Positions 12,378 to 24,686 of a stretch of 64,000 nt of DNA are shown here, one piece after another. Each line of letters starts with the position of its first letter. Within the stretch, counting starts at the first letter, position 1. Position numbers and translations under genes: made by a program. The notes beneath the pieces are model-generated. The model did no database searches, was not told the DNA's origin, and saw only the letters and a program-made list of their open reading frames with translations. The DNA is from Isoetes taiwanensis. Lineage: Eukaryota > Streptophyta > Lycopodiopsida > Isoetales > Isoetaceae. Location of the stretch: positions 21,395,863 to 21,459,862 of the forward strand of contig JAJEKV010000016.1 of assembly GCA_021234155.1 (NCBI GenBank), written 5' to 3'.

Positions 12378-15300
12378 ATGAGGATAATTAGCTGGAATCT
12401 GAGAGGAATTAAGGGTCCCCTTAAGAGAAGGAGGGCCATTGCTCAACTCAGACAATATAATGCTGACATTATATTGCTACAAGAGTTGAAACTTCCTAAG
12501 TTTGAGGCATCTAGTTTGGGTGACTGGATCTATCCTGGGGCTTCTTTTATTTGGATGGAAGCAAATGGTACCAAAGGAGGTATGTGTATTATTTGGAAAA
12601 ATCTTAATCATCTCTCTTTCTGCAATAGCATTTCTAAAATGTGGCAAGCTGTAACTTTCTCTCTTAATAATTCCACTTTTGGGGTTATTAATATTTATGC
12701 TTCCACTTGTCCCAAAGAGAGGGAAAATCTCTGGCCTGATCTTAACTCTTGGATCTCCAGTAATTCCTCAGTTGATTGGATCTTGGGAGGGGATTTTAAC
12801 AACACTCCAGCTTGGGATTTGAAATTGGGGAATAAGATAAACATGTCCTTGACTGAAAGAAGGAATTGGGATAATTTTATGGCTGACTCTTCCCTAATTC
12901 ATATCCCATCTTCCACTTCTTCTTTCACATGGTCCAATAAGCAGAAAGATCAAGATAGAGTGTATTGTGCATTGGATAGATTTTACATCTCCAATCCAAT
13001 CTCAGATTTCTGGGATAATTGCTTTGTCACAAGTGATGAAGGCACCTCCATCTCGGATCACCAACCTCAATTTCTCAATACCAAGCATCTTTTAAATCCT
13101 CCAAGGGATGGTAATATACCATTCAAGTTGAATTGTTCTCTGCTGCAGAATAGCTTATTCCAACAAGAGTTCTCTCAGTACTATCAATCTATTGATCCTA
13201 TGCTTCCAAATCATTCTATGAAACACTTCTATTACAAGATAAAAAAATCTAAGGATTGGATCAAGAATTGGGCTAAGAGTAAGCATATGGCCAAAATCCA
13301 GGAGAAGGAAAATCTAATGAATAAGATGAAAGAGATAAGATCTCTTCTCCAGATTGACCCCCTAAATTACAATCTTCATGTAGGTGAAGAACTTCTTGAA
13401 AGGCATTTAAAAAATATAGAGGAGAGGGAAGCCAAATTTTCTGCCATCAAATGCAAGATTAAATACAATAGTGAGCTAGATCATGGCAGCTCAAAGTTCC
13501 TTTTCAGAGTGGCTAAAAACAGGCTTTTAAAAAATTCTATTACTCAAGTGAACAATGCATCTGGCTCCACTCTGACCTCGACCTCTGAAATTAAAAATTT
13601 CTTCCATGATAATTACTCTTCCCTTTTCAAGAAGACTGATCTCACTGCAAACGAGATCTTGGCCAAAGACAGATTCTTGGCAACATTAAATACAGTCCTG
13701 CCAAATTCCATTGATTGCATGGATGTATCCTTAACTTCAATCCCTACTGAAGAGGAGATTCTTAAAACCCTGCAAAGTTTTTCTAAAAACAAATCTCCTG
13801 GCCCTGATGGATTTCCTCCAGAATTCTTCATACAATTCTGGGATATTATGAAATTGGACATTATTGGTCTTGTGCGTGGTTTTTGGGCCTCAGATCATCT
13901 GCACTCATCTATCTCTGCAGGTTTTATTACCTTGGTGCCTAAAGTGGATAATCCTACTTCCTTTGCTGAGTGGAGACCTATATCTCTAACCAACACTTCT
14001 TATAAGCTTTGTGCTAAATTAATTGCCAATAGAATTCAAGGCTACCTTCAGAAGAATATCAGTGTCAATCAATCTGCTTTTCTGCCCAACAGGTTTATTC
14101 TAGATTATATTAGTGCAATGGAAGGTCTTCATTGGAATAGGATCTCAAATCAATCTTGCATTCTTCTTAAATTGGACTTCAAAAGAGCTTTTGACACTGT
14201 TGACTGGAATTTCATTGAGATTGCTTTAAGAAAAATGGGCTTCCAGCAAAAGCTAATCTCTCTTATTCAAGGTTTGAATTCCATGTCTAATTCTGCTGTT
14301 CTCATAAATGGATCTCCCACAAAATTCTTCCCCTTGGCAAAAGGAGTCAGGCAAGGCTGCCCTTTAGCTCCTTATCTATTCCTTATTGTTGCTGAGATGC
14401 TCATAAGGGCTCAAGCTTCCAAATAACTTAGATATTCTCACAATATCTCAATATGCAGATGACACGTTTGCCTCCCTTGATTCCAATCCTGCCAATGTCA
14501 CAAGTTTCTTGGATCTCATTACAGATTTCTCTGCTGCCTCAGGGGTCCACTTAAACCTTGACAAAAGCAAAATCATTGGGGATGTTGGCCATTCTTCAAT
14601 CTGTGGCATCTCAGTCCTAGGTTGTAATCAAGCTTCAAATCTGCTGGGTATGCCCCTCTCTCTAAATCCAAATCTGAGAGGACTTTGGGATCCTATTTTG
14701 CAAAGGATAAAGAGAAAGTTAAATAACTTTAGAAATTGTCTCTCCTTTGCTGGGAGAACAATCATTGCAAACTCTGTGCTTGCATCTTCCCATGTATATT
14801 TCTCCTCTGCTCTAGTGGCTCCTAAATCCATTTATTCTGAGCTGGAGAAAACTATTAGGAACTTCATTTGGAATGGAAGTCATCTGGTCAACTGGAAGTC
14901 AATTACTAGGCCAAAAAAGTTTGGGGGTCTTGGATGCAAAAATCTCTACTTGCAGGCGTGTTCCCTTGCAGGAAAATATATTTGGAGAACAATTCTGGGT
15001 AACTGCTCCCCTGCCTCTCAATCCATAGCTCATTGGCTAAATGTCTCCTATCCTACAGGACATCCAAGCATTAAAAGTTCCCTACCTGACTCATTATTTG
15101 TTGATCTTCATCCTGCTCCAAATACCTCCCCTCTCATGAGGAATTTAATTCTGGCATGGAACATGATCCATCCTGTGCTTCAGAAAACTGAGCTTTGTGC
15201 TGCCACCATGAACACAAGCTTGTTTTGGTCTCCTATTTTTTCTGATCATAACTCTAAAGTCATGGCCATAAAGCACCCCAAGATCTACAGCAAGTGGACC

Positions 15301-16160
15301 AACATTGGAATTTCTACTATCAAAGATCTTTATAAAAATAATAATTCCATTTTATCTTGGACTGCTGTGAAATCTGCCCTCAAAGGAACTTCCACTGATA
15401 AAAATATTTATCTTTATTTCAAAGCTATTTTGGCTAACTTCAATAATTTCAATGATTACAGTAAATCTATTGGTTGTTCTATAAAAGGTAAGATGATTTA
15501 CAAGGTCAAAGAAATTTACAATCTGCTAAATGTGATTGATTCCCCAATAAAGGGTAGAGAGAAATGGAACCTGAGTCAGAATCAGACCCTGGATTTATTT
15601 AGAGATATTTGGAATTCCTACTGCTCTCCAAAGATTTGTTTTTTCATATGGTTGATAGCTCACAAAAGCCTCACGAATTTGGTCTCTCTATCTAAAAGAT
15701 GTAATGTTTCCTCTCAGTGTCACTCTGGTTGTCTGCAGGATGAGACTTTAGAGCATATTTTTGTTTGTTCTAAGTTGAGACCTTTCTGGATTTGGTTTTT
15801 TAACAAGCTTGGCACTCACCTCAAGAACAGAAACATCAACTCCATCATTGATTTTATTCAGCAGGGAGACACTATAGCCCATTCTCTAGTTCATACTGCC
15901 TTGTGGAACATATGGAAATCTAGAAATAGAATTCTTTATTCTTCTAAACCCTTTTCTATTTTTGGATTAAAATGCACTTTCAATTTGACATTGAGTCTAT
16001 TGCTACTTGTCACAAGCGGAGATATGGAGAAAATTACAATTCCAGCTGGAATTCAATTGGGCTATTCAGGGGCCAATTTGACTTATTTGTATCTAAATTA
16101 AATGTTATTGATTCTAATGCACCCTTCTCTGACTGTGACAGAATACATGATGTTCCTTAG
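12378..16160 (+). pseudogene. L1 ORF2 (endonuclease - reverse transcriptase), frameshifted
   Basis: The ATG at 12378 opens an APE-type endonuclease: IISWNLRGIKG, LLQELKLPKF, ILGGDFNNTP and SISDHQPQF. The reverse transcriptase follows: KNKSPGPDGFPPEFF (about 13780), FITLVPKV, WRPISLTNTSYKL, LKLDFKRAFDTVDW (catalytic D, about 14170), KGVRQGCPLAPYLF (about 14340). A frame change at about 14425 creates a stop; the next frame continues at once with SQYADDT (catalytic DD, 14452-14466). The C-terminal zf-RVT-like region is clear (SPKICFFIWLIAHKS, CLQDETLEHIFVCSKLRPFW). A second frame change near 15960 is inferred because the reading that resumes there ends naturally at 16160. The enzyme would nick the target and copy L1 RNA in place. 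Two small lesions show recent loss. Confidence 0.85.
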
Positions 16161-17015
16161 AGGGGAAGGTGCTACAAAGTTGGACATTGATATAGATAAT
16201 TATGAGATCACTTTACATCAGAGTCAGCCAGCTAAGAAAAAATTGACCTTAAAGGAGTTGTGTGACATGACAGATGATTTTATTCAAGAAGTTGAAAGTT
16301 CAAGGAAAAGGGAAGCTATTTGGGCACAAATCTTCACAAGGGAATTCATGCAAATGCACCTAATGTTTGAGTTCATATTCAATATCCATTTTAGTATGTC
16401 AGAAAGGCAGCTATCGAAATATAGGGAGTTATACTACAGCCACAAGCTTCTTACAGATTTACATGGTACCCTGCTGCTACTCATGGGAAAGGAAAGCTTA
16501 AGTACAATGCTGTTACAAAATGACTGTGGCAAAAACAGCTACACACATGGCTCCACAGATGACTTTTACACACATTACAATCAGTGGTTTGACAGAAATC
16601 TGGACAGAAACCATAATTAACCTCCATTGCCTCCTGACCCTGCTTGTGTTCCTTGTCATATTCCTGTTCACTAAAGGTGATCAATACCATGATTTTCGTG
16701 ACTCAGTTAAGGATCATGGATAGTATTATTGTTTGCTTTTGCAGGGAAAAGAGGACCTCAGCTCTTCAGAGGACTCGACTGCTAAGTTTTTGAAGACTTG
16801 GATATCATTCTCTACTCTGACTATTGAAACTATTGACTATCTTCATATTTTTAGATATTATGTTCTACATTTTCATGGCTGATGTATTCTCATTTTCTTA
16901 TTAGATGCTCACCCTTGATGAGTATCTTCTTCTCTCCATAGCCCTGCTTCATTGCAGTTTGGTGTATGGATTGTATGGCTTTATCTAATTAATGAAAAAA
17001 TCTACCCTTACTCTC
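16161..17015 (+). other. L1 3' untranslated region
   Basis: Sequence between the inferred ORF2 end and the poly(A) tail. It contains a 172-aa ORF (16102-16620, starting directly after an in-frame stop of the preceding frame) with a charged stretch KKKLTLKELCDMTDDF. I do not recognise it, and it has no RNase H catalytic pattern. It may be ordinary 3' UTR. The sequence ends in ctctc followed by the A tail. Confidence 0.5.
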
Positions 17016-17045
17016 AAAAAAAAAAAAAAAAAGATTCTGACTCCG

Positions 17046-18198
17046 ACACTCCATCATTGATCATATTTTTACACTATGGAGCTTGATTGAGGATGGAGCC
17101 ACCAGCGACTACTGTTGCTTTATCGACTTCGCAAAGGCCTTTGACATTTTGCCTCGGGAAAAGTCGTGGGAAAGATTGAGACAATTGGATGCCCCATTAG
17201 ATTTGCAAAATGCGGTATACCAATTGTACGAGACATACTCAGGCCGAGTGACATTGTCAGGGCAACACGTCAATGGTAGTATTGGGGTCCGCCAGGGATG
17301 CCCGCTCTCTCCAACGTTGTTTGGACTCTAAATTGATCAATTAGAAGAGTGGCTTATTGAACATGGGTGTAAGAGAGCTCAGGTCATGCATCAGATAATC
17401 AGGAAGCTCATATATGCCGATGATATAGACTTATGAGCCCCCACCGAAAGAACATGCAACGCCATTTACATGCCCTGGATACTTTCTGTCGTGCCACTGG
17501 AATATGAGCCAATCTGGCTAAGATTAAGGTCCTGCTCATCTTCTCTTCACGCTAGCCAAGACTTCCATCATTCACCTATCAGAAGCAAAATGCGGAAGTG
17601 GCATCTACCTACAAGTACTTGTGTATAAAGTTTCCGACTATCACATACTGTGACACTTCTATCTGGTTACGAGTGAGAACAGGTTAGAAGGCACTGTATT
17701 CAATGCAAAATAACAATTACAAGGCAAAGCTGCATGACTGGGCCCTTCTGTCACACTTATTTAGGGTTTTGGTGGAACCCATTCTTTTATATGTGGTCGA
17801 AGTTTGGGGCACAGTCATATCCTTGGCCATCTGGGACGGCCTGGAGCAGGTACAGAAAGCCTATCTCGCTCGGGCACCTGGGGTAAAATCAACAGTTCCG
17901 TATCATATTCTTTTGTAGAAGACAAGTTTTTTGCCTCTATAACGGACGTACTGGACCGCCGCATCATTTACTTTCAGAAGGTAGTCAGTATCTACAATGA
18001 ACGCCTATCCAACCTTACTTACACCATCTGCAATGTCGGAAGGCCTGCTCAAAGGAGAGACACGCTCAATGATTATCCTAATAGAATGTACAACAACAGG
18101 TAGAAATTGAGGAGGATCACCATCACTTACGGCAGTACCTTGACAGTTGCTTCCTCAGCAAGCTTTGGGATGCTAGTGCCCTGGAACAGGTTAACACA
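17046..18198 (+). pseudogene. LINE copy A reverse transcriptase, tandem unit 2 (right piece)
   Basis: Continuation of unit 2 after the L1 insertion. CCFIDFAKAFDILPREKSW (about 17115-17170) leads into GVRQGCPLSPTLFGL (about 17287-17331), followed by a TAA where family members continue IDQLEEWL. Next come LIYADDIDL at about 17405 and the C-terminal WALLSHLFRVLVEPILLY at about 17740. Adding 8814-9188 gives a unit of about 1.53 kb, matching units 1 and 3. It ends at the same gaacaggttaacac junction. Confidence 0.75.
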
Positions 18199-19747
18199 AT
18201 ACCTCCACAAATGGGCCAGGCACTGGAAATAACAGATGCAGAGGTCTCGTAGGGCTTGCAACCTCTCGCCAATGGCAAGACAACAGACTTAGAAGGCATG
18301 CAGACAGAGCTGTTGAAATGGTAGGACCACCAGTAGTGCCCATCCTGACGACACTATTCAATAGGGCACTACAGGAAGGATTTTTTCAACAATGGACCAC
18401 TAGCAGGGTACTTTCCATCTATAAGGCAAGTGACCCACAATCCATCCAATTACAAAACAATCATAGTCAGCTCGCTCTTTGCAAAATTGATGGCTGGCAT
18501 GAGCAACAATTCACAATATGGGAGATAGAGGCAGAGGTACGAGCCCTCACACAAGCAAGATTCTGACTCTGACACTCCACCATTGATCATATTTTTACAC
18601 TATGGAGCTTGGTTGAGGATGGAGCCACCAGCAACTACTGTTGCTTTATCGACTTCGCAAAGGCCTTTGACATTTTGCCTCGGGAAAAGTTGTGGGAAAG
18701 ATTGAGACAATTGGGTGCCCCATTAGATTTGCAAAATGCGGTATACCAATTGTACGAGACATAATCAGGCCAAGTGACATTGTCAGGGCAACACGTCAAT
18801 GGTAGTATTGGGGTCCGCCAGGGATGCCCGCTCTCTCCAACGTTGTTTGGACTCTAAATTGATCAATTAGAAGAGTGGCTTATTGAACATGGGTGTAAGA
18901 GAGCTCAGCTCATGCACCAAATAATCAGGAAGCTCATATATGCCGATGATATAGACTTATGAGCCCACACTTCAAAGAACATGCAGCGCCATTTACATGC
19001 CCTGGATACTTTCTGTCGTGCCACTAGAATGCGAGTCAATCTGGCTAAGATTAAGGTCTTGCTCATCTCCTCTTCATGCTAGCCAAGACTTCCATCATTC
19101 ACCTATCCGGAGCAAAATGTGGAAGTGGCACCTACCTACAAGTACTTGGGCATAAAGCTTTCGACTATCACATAATGTGACACTTCTATCTGGTTACGAG
19201 TGACAACAGGTTGGAAGGTACTATATTCGATGCAAAATAACAATTACAAGGCAAAGCTATATGACTGGGCCCTTCTGTCGCACTTGTTCAGGGTTTTGGT
19301 GGAACCCATTCTTTTATGTGGGGTCGAAGTTTGGGACACAATCATATCCTTGGCCACCTGGAACGGCTTGGAGCAGGTGCAGAAAATCTTTCTCGCTCGG
19401 GCACCTGGGGTAAAATCAATAGTTTTGTATCATATTCTTTTGCAGAAGACAAGTTTTTTGCCTCTATAAAAGACGTACTGGACCGCCACATCATCTACTT
19501 TTAGAAGGTAGCCAGTATCTACAATGAACACCTATCTAGCCTTACTTACACCATGGCTACGGGTCTGCAATGCCGGAAGGCTTGCTCGAAGGAGAGACGC
19601 ACTCAGTGGTTATCCTGATAGAATATACAATAACATAAGTGCATACAGGTAGAAATTGAGGAGGATCACCATCACTTATGGCAGTACCTTGACAGTTGCC
19701 TCCTCAACAAGCTTTGGGATGCTAGTGCCCTGGAACAGGTTAACACG
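18199..19747 (+). pseudogene. LINE copy A reverse transcriptase, tandem unit 3
   Basis: Third copy of the RT segment of about 1.55 kb: PPVVPILTTLFNRALQEG (about 18325), the palm motif, RQGCPLSPTLFGL (about 18812-18855), LIYADDIDL (about 18930) and the C-terminal part (about 19210-19480). Unlike units 1 and 2, the sequence after its end departs from the repeat and continues into the LINE's own 3' part. Unit 3 is therefore the one joined to the true downstream sequence. Confidence 0.75.
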
Positions 19748-20275
19748 TCATCCTACTAGTACCAACTAAATTCCATGCTTACGTAGAATCCACAATGCTA
19801 TCTCCATGCACATTTTCCCATGAGAAAGCAGAGATTGATAGCCTTAATTTGCACAGATGCACATCCCTCTAAATTGAGACAGGAAAATAGGCCGGGGAGC
19901 AGTGTGAGGACATAAGTTTTTTGTGTTGCCAACTGGGTGCCATTGGTGATGAATGTCACACTCTTCAAAACTGTTCGGCATTCACCCACATCTGAGCTCA
20001 TTATATTGAGTTGATCCTACCTAAACAGTTGCTCCATGTGCTGCTGGACACGACTTTAGTGGATTTGTTCGGATCTTATCTCTCGGAGATCATGGATGAG
20101 TGCACTCGACTATGTCCTCAGATTGTATCATTGTATAGTTTCTAAATATACCTATTATTGCCAAAGTTTTCCCCTCGAAAACCCTTCAGGGCTCCTAACA
20201 GTAATCTCTTTGCTGTAATCTCTTTGCTGTAATCTCTTTTATTGGGTTTCATAGGCCAATCGGTCTCTGTGGATG
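19748..20275 (+). mobile_element. LINE copy A 3' end
   Basis: Matches the 3' end of LINE copy B (53855-54130). Shared phrases are ggatcttatctctcggagatcatggat versus ggatcgtacctccaggaggtaatggat, and the terminal ggccaatcggtctctgtggatgataaaa versus ggccagttggtctccgtggacgataaaa. A 14-base phrase, taatctctttgctg, is repeated two to three times at about 20200-20237. No coding capacity is left. Confidence 0.65.
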
Positions 20276-20299
20276 ATAAAAATCCAATCAATTTCATTC

Positions 20300-21470
20300 A
20301 GCTATTCATTGTTCAACGATAGCACATGGAAATGGGGACATGGCCAGAATTGTCTGCTATTACAAAGCAACACTAATCCCTTCGATATCCCTACACAAAG
20401 CAAATGTACACAATTGCTACATGTTGATAAGTGTGCAGAGAGCCAATGTGGAAAACTCGTCTTTGTCTCCACTTATTATTTCCCACATGCAGATTACTTC
20501 TATCATAGGCACTCGAATGTCGACAAGCTCGACATATATGCCGATCCATATGAGTACATTCGACAACACAAACAATTGGGATAGGTAATACTTGTTTCCT
20601 CAAGGGCAAAAAAGCACGATATATAGCAGAAAACTAGCGGAAGATATTCTATTTCTTTGATCAACACTCCAAGATATTTTGGAGAAGGGTGCTGCAAAAA
20701 CCTACGCAATCTGCTGGAAACATTTCTCAAACCCAATGGGAACAGTACCTGTTGCAACTTTATGATCCTAACGGGGTTTGTGGTGAAGTGCCAACACAGG
20801 TAGGCACAATGCCGATTATAACAGAAGAAAAATTCACTAAAGGCTTGCATTGCCTTGCAAATGGCAACGCTGCAGATTTAGATGGCATGTAGGCAGAACT
20901 ACCTTCTAAGAGATTTATGAAGAAAATTAAGCCATTTTTTAATCTACAAGACATGGCATGGACCAAACAAACAGCTAGAAGGATCAAGAGCCTCAAATGG
21001 ACTGTAAACATTGCAGCTCTTGCGACTGATAGGTGGGAAGAAAATTCATGAATGATGGAATAGTGTTGCCAATTTCGTGGTAAAGGAATAATGAAGTTGC
21101 TACATATCTTAGCAGGTAGATAAAGGGAAGTGGCTTTATGCCAGACAATGATTCCTTTATTTTAAACAAGATAGTTTATTCTGCTATCTCATCTGTGTGC
21201 ATAAGATAATGCATGAATAATTACTTTCAAGCTTTGATATCTAATTTTGGCTAGCTTTGTGCCATAGCTTTATGTATGATGCCTAGAGTGGCAATCTGTT
21301 ACATTTTAAAAAAGCATTTAATGATAAAATCATCTCGCTCTTGAATTTTGTAGTGCTAAAAGATGCATGACTAGATATAGTACCTTGGGTGACATAGTAG
21401 AGTTGTTGCTTGGACTAGCTATTTCTGGGTTCCATAGTCCATCTAGTCTCCGTGGACAATAAAAGCAACA
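20300..21470 (+). mobile_element. Second LINE relic of the same family (copy C)
   Basis: The reading at 20320-20580 (GHGQN, FVSTYYFPHADYFYHRH) matches the endonuclease segment of copy B at 50810-51000 (GHGGIACYYQ, CYFPHLESNFYHTH). At 20640-20900 comes the spacer found before each RT unit (FTKGLHCLANGNAADLDGM). The RT itself is missing. The family 3' terminus recurs at 21430-21465 (ttccatagtccatctagtctccgtggacaataaaa). So this is an internally deleted copy lying head-to-tail behind copy A. Confidence 0.65.
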
Positions 21471-22255
21471 TGAAAAAGACCTCAAAAAATATCAGTACCC
21501 TTAACAAATTGAATGGAATTGAATTGGTTTTTCGCCATTCTCCCTGATTTCGCATTTCTTATGCTTGGTTATAAGCTTTTGCAACCAAGTGCTTGTTCTT
21601 CTCCAAAGAACATGATATCTCCATTCTTTTGAGTCTTAAGGCAACTCGACCATGAGTCTCAAGCTTCTATAAAATCTGGCCATTACCTTGAGGTTCTAGC
21701 TGCTGCATAAAAAAGTTTGTCATGCTTTGCGGAATAGGAATTAGATTCGTAGGTGAAAGAAGGGGCCACAATGTGAAAGCTATGGCAGGAAATATGGGTT
21801 TTTTTTTAAAGATGCAGCTATAGCAAAGGCCTTACTCCAGTCGATTGGAAGGCTACATTGTATAGATTGAATGTGAAATCATTTCCTTAACTTCATTGCT
21901 TAGTTGTTGCAATTTCTTTAGTGTGTTGCTCCAGTCTTTCTTAACCTGCATGCTCCGGTCTGTACTTTCTTTGCATTCTTCAAGGTTTTTTCTTGCATTA
22001 ATTCTTCGTTCATGCTTGCTCTTTAGTTATTTTGGAAAAAATCAACTGCTATGTTTTCACATCTTAAATCTTATTATCTTTTCAGAGCTCAAATTTTTAA
22101 CCCCTTTTTTTTCTATGGATGCGAGCAAATCAGTGGGGATTACAAACTCGGTGGAGAAAATGTCCAGTAGAGCAAATCCACCCCACCCAAATGCAACATC
22201 TAGACTGTGTAAAGAGGAAGTAAAAGCTCATGAATATATTTTTACCATCCACGAA
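21471..22255. other. No gene recognised
   Basis: AT-rich sequence. The 139-aa plus ORF at 21896-22315 mostly reads hydrophobic residues from a T-rich stretch and then runs into the duplicated block that begins near 22256. No domain is recognised. Confidence 0.45.
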
Positions 22256-23462
22256 GACTGGAAGGTCTATGTGACACAACATAGAGAGAGAAAATTAATA
22301 ATTCTTAATAATTAGAAACAATTGCAAACAAAGTTAGCAATTGATGAGAAAATGATATTGATGCATAAGCGGCGCACAAAGAGACTTTGTACCAATAAAG
22401 TACTTAATAAAAATATTCAAAAACAACCAAAAGTTTGTGGGGGTGATGGGTTACACCTAATTAATTAGGGCTCAAGATAAGCTTACTCTGAATGTGGTGA
22501 AACCTTCGCGAAGATATTCCGTCCGACAAAACCACAACCAAAATTTTATGTCCCACGGATTCGCCCACCCAAACTGTGCAATAACCATACTGTCATTCTT
22601 GGGACAATATTTTGCCCTGTTGCAGATGATCTAATTTGAAGGCGCTTGATTTCGTTTTTTGTTTGCAACGATCACTAACTCTAATTCTCTTCATTCTAAG
22701 CACTATAGAAGTGATCTGAACTGGTTTTGAGTTGGATAAGCTGAGATATTCCCACTCAAAAAATCCGGCCAAAAAATTGCTGGCAAGCACAGTCAGTGTG
22801 ACTGCATGTTACTGGGTAATCTTGTGGTTACGCCGGATGAAATCATGCACGAAGGTATCAACACATTCAAGGTAAAACCTATTTTGAGCCGTTAATAAAT
22901 GACCAATTGTATCAATTGGCATGCCCTGAAAAAAAAAACCTCGAAATGATTAAATGCGTCTTCATGATGATCAACCTAATTATGCATCTTTTGCACCTTC
23001 AATTTAGACATCCCTCTCTAGCATGTGTCACTTTCGTTATACTCAAACCCATTAATGTTCTATTTGTTCATTGTCTAGGGACATCAATATGAACGAAACC
23101 ATTCTAACCACTATGGTGGAATATTTGAGCATGTCCTCCTTTTACAAAGGAAGGATTGATGTAAGAAAGGAAGAAAGATACCAGCAATAAGTTGTCACAT
23201 GAAAATACAACTTAATACTTTTCTCATGACATGTACTATTTCTTTGTGCATTTTCTTGATGTATGTGCCATTGGCCAGGATTCACGCGTCGCGTATGTCG
23301 TCCTTGTGTAGGGGCCATGCTGCATATAATTTTGCCGAGCATAATACAATAGACTAAAATTCCAAAGACATTGAAATGTCAATTTCTTTCATTTAAGAAG
23401 GGGAGTAATAAGATAAACGATACATTCCAAGTCTACAACGTTGAAGCGGGCATGGGGACAAC
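22256..23462. repeat. Aspartic-protease upstream block, copy 1
   Basis: Diverged duplicate of 25070-26600. Shared phrases in the same order: ggtctatgtgacacaacatag / ggtctatgagacacaacatag; gatgcataagcggc / ggtgcataagcggc; attgtatcaattggcatgcc (both copies); gttgtcacatgaaa (both copies); gatgtatgtgccat (both copies); and aatgtcaatttctttcat / aatgtcaatttcgttcat. The block precedes the 5' remnant of an aspartic-protease gene, just as copy 2 precedes the intact gene. The Merlin transposon sits at its right edge. Confidence 0.75.
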
Positions 23463-23464
23463 AA

Positions 23465-23506
23465 CCCCCCTTCCCCCCCCCCACGTGGACAAAAATGCCA
23501 CGCAAG
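23465..23506 (+). repeat. Left terminal inverted repeat of Merlin element
   Basis: C6-TT-C10 followed by acgtggacaaaaatgccacgcaagc. It pairs with the right TIR, the only differences being a 3-bp indel and a few substitutions. Confidence 0.75.
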
Positions 23507-23744
23507 CTTCTGTTATTGTCGTCCACGAATAAACTGTTGCCGTCCGCGAACAAATTGGTGTTTATTTAATGTTGTAGTCGTTGCTAACAGTAAAATAGAC
23601 GACGACCTGCTCCTGATCCAGACTAACGAACTATTTCGTTTAACAAACTGATCTGACTACCTGCTCTCAGAAACCTTGAAAAATGAAAATGGATATTAGT
23701 TCTTCAAGGTTTGAGGATCATCGACAGCTTGGTAGCATTGTGAA

Positions 23745-24686
23745 ATGGAGTTCTTGGATGAAGAACACAAGATTTCAACAATGTCCGATCTAATCTTGAA
23801 GACCTCAAGTAAGAATGAATCAATTTCTTTGTTTTTAGATTTGGGTTTACTGCCATACAGAAGGGAATGTGAGAAATGCCAGAAATCAATGAAATTAAGA
23901 ACAGACAACGCAGGAATTAGGGATGGAAAGAAATGGAAATGTAAAGGTAAGAGGTGTCATTTTACTTGCAGTCTTCGTAAAGGCACTTGGTTTGCAGGCA
24001 GCCGTTTGACATTGTCTCAAATCTTGAGACTCATCTACTGTTGGTCGATCCAGTTGCCTCAAGATCGTGCTAAGATTGAATGTGGAATAAAAACAGATGA
24101 AATGATGGTCAATTGGTACAATTATTGCAGGGATATTTATAGCATTGCAATACAGAAACAGAATGAGATCATAGGTGGCCCAGGCAAAGTGGTTGAGATT
24201 GATGAAAGCAAGTTTGGTAAAAGAAAATACAATAGAGGAAGAAGAGTAGAAGGTCAGTGGATATTTGGTGGCATAGAGCGCAATTCCAATAACATGTTCA
24301 TGGTTCCAGTTGCAGATCGTACAAAAGATACATTCACAGACATTACTTTTGAATATGTGGCTCCAGGAAGTATCATTTACAGTGATTGTTGGGAAGGATA
24401 TGATACGGATTGGTTGTCTCAGCTTGAATATGAGCATTACACAGTTAATCATAGCCTGCATTTCAAAGATCCTGAAACAGGTGTTCACACCAACAGAATT
24501 GAGAGCATTTGTGAAGCGCTCTCTTCCAAGAATGGAACAGTGAAGGCACATTATGAGTCATACTTCTTGGAGTACATGTGGAGAAAGAAATTTCTGTCGA
24601 GGAAGGAAGATGCATTCAATATGTTTATAAATCATGTGAAATTGTATAGCAGTGAGCTTATAAATGGTCCAGAAGAAGAAGGATAA
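23745..24686 (+). CDS. Merlin / ISXO2-like DDE transposase, uninterrupted
   Basis: A 313-residue intronless ORF. The N-terminal zinc-binding region has cysteines at 42, 45, 66, 71 and 75 (CEKC, then KCKGKRCHFTC). The catalytic core carries EIDESKF with D153, IIYSDCWEGYD with D214, and HTNRIES with E253, the DDE triad of the ISXO2-like/IS1595-IS1016 family from which Merlin transposons derive. FGGIERNSNNMFMVPV and the closing EYMWRKKF are also typical of the family. The length is normal for it, and the start is the first ATG after stops. No stop or frameshift is present, so a recent or domesticated origin is possible. Flanking TIRs favour a transposon over a domesticated host gene. A 218-aa ORF on the opposite strand is a shadow. 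Confidence 0.88.
   Translation: MEFLDEEHKISTMSDLILKTSSKNESISLFLDLGLLPYRRECEKCQKSMKLRTDNAGIRDGKKWKCKGKRCHFTCSLRKGTWFAGSRLTLSQILRLIYCWSIQLPQDRAKIECGIKTDEMMVNWYNYCRDIYSIAIQKQNEIIGGPGKVVEIDESKFGKRKYNRGRRVEGQWIFGGIERNSNNMFMVPVADRTKDTFTDITFEYVAPGSIIYSDCWEGYDTDWLSQLEYEHYTVNHSLHFKDPETGVHTNRIESICEALSSKNGTVKAHYESYFLEYMWRKKFLSRKEDAFNMFINHVKLYSSELINGPEEEG

Larger units (their letters stand above)
9189..17030 (+). mobile_element. Near-complete L1-like LINE with target-site duplication and poly(A)
   Basis: A 7.84-kb insertion bounded by aagattctgactctg (9174-9188) and aagattctgactccg (17031-17045), a 15-bp direct repeat with one mismatch. A poly(A) tail lies immediately before the right repeat (17016-17032). 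Inside are a leader of about 680 bp, ORF1, a 47-bp gap, ORF2 with endonuclease, RT and a C-terminal cysteine-rich domain, and a 3' region of about 860 bp. This is the classic layout of plant L1 elements integrated by target-primed reverse transcription. Only about three frameshifts interrupt coding, so it is much younger than its LINE host sequence. Confidence 0.9.

Noticed and set aside
16102-16620. 172-aa ORF as an RNase H domain of the L1
   Set aside because: It lacks any D-E-D-D pattern, begins straight after a stop in the same frame, and a different frame appears to carry the real ORF2 end.
23895-24551. 218-aa minus-strand ORF
   Set aside because: It lies wholly antisense to the Merlin transposase, whose motifs are unambiguous.
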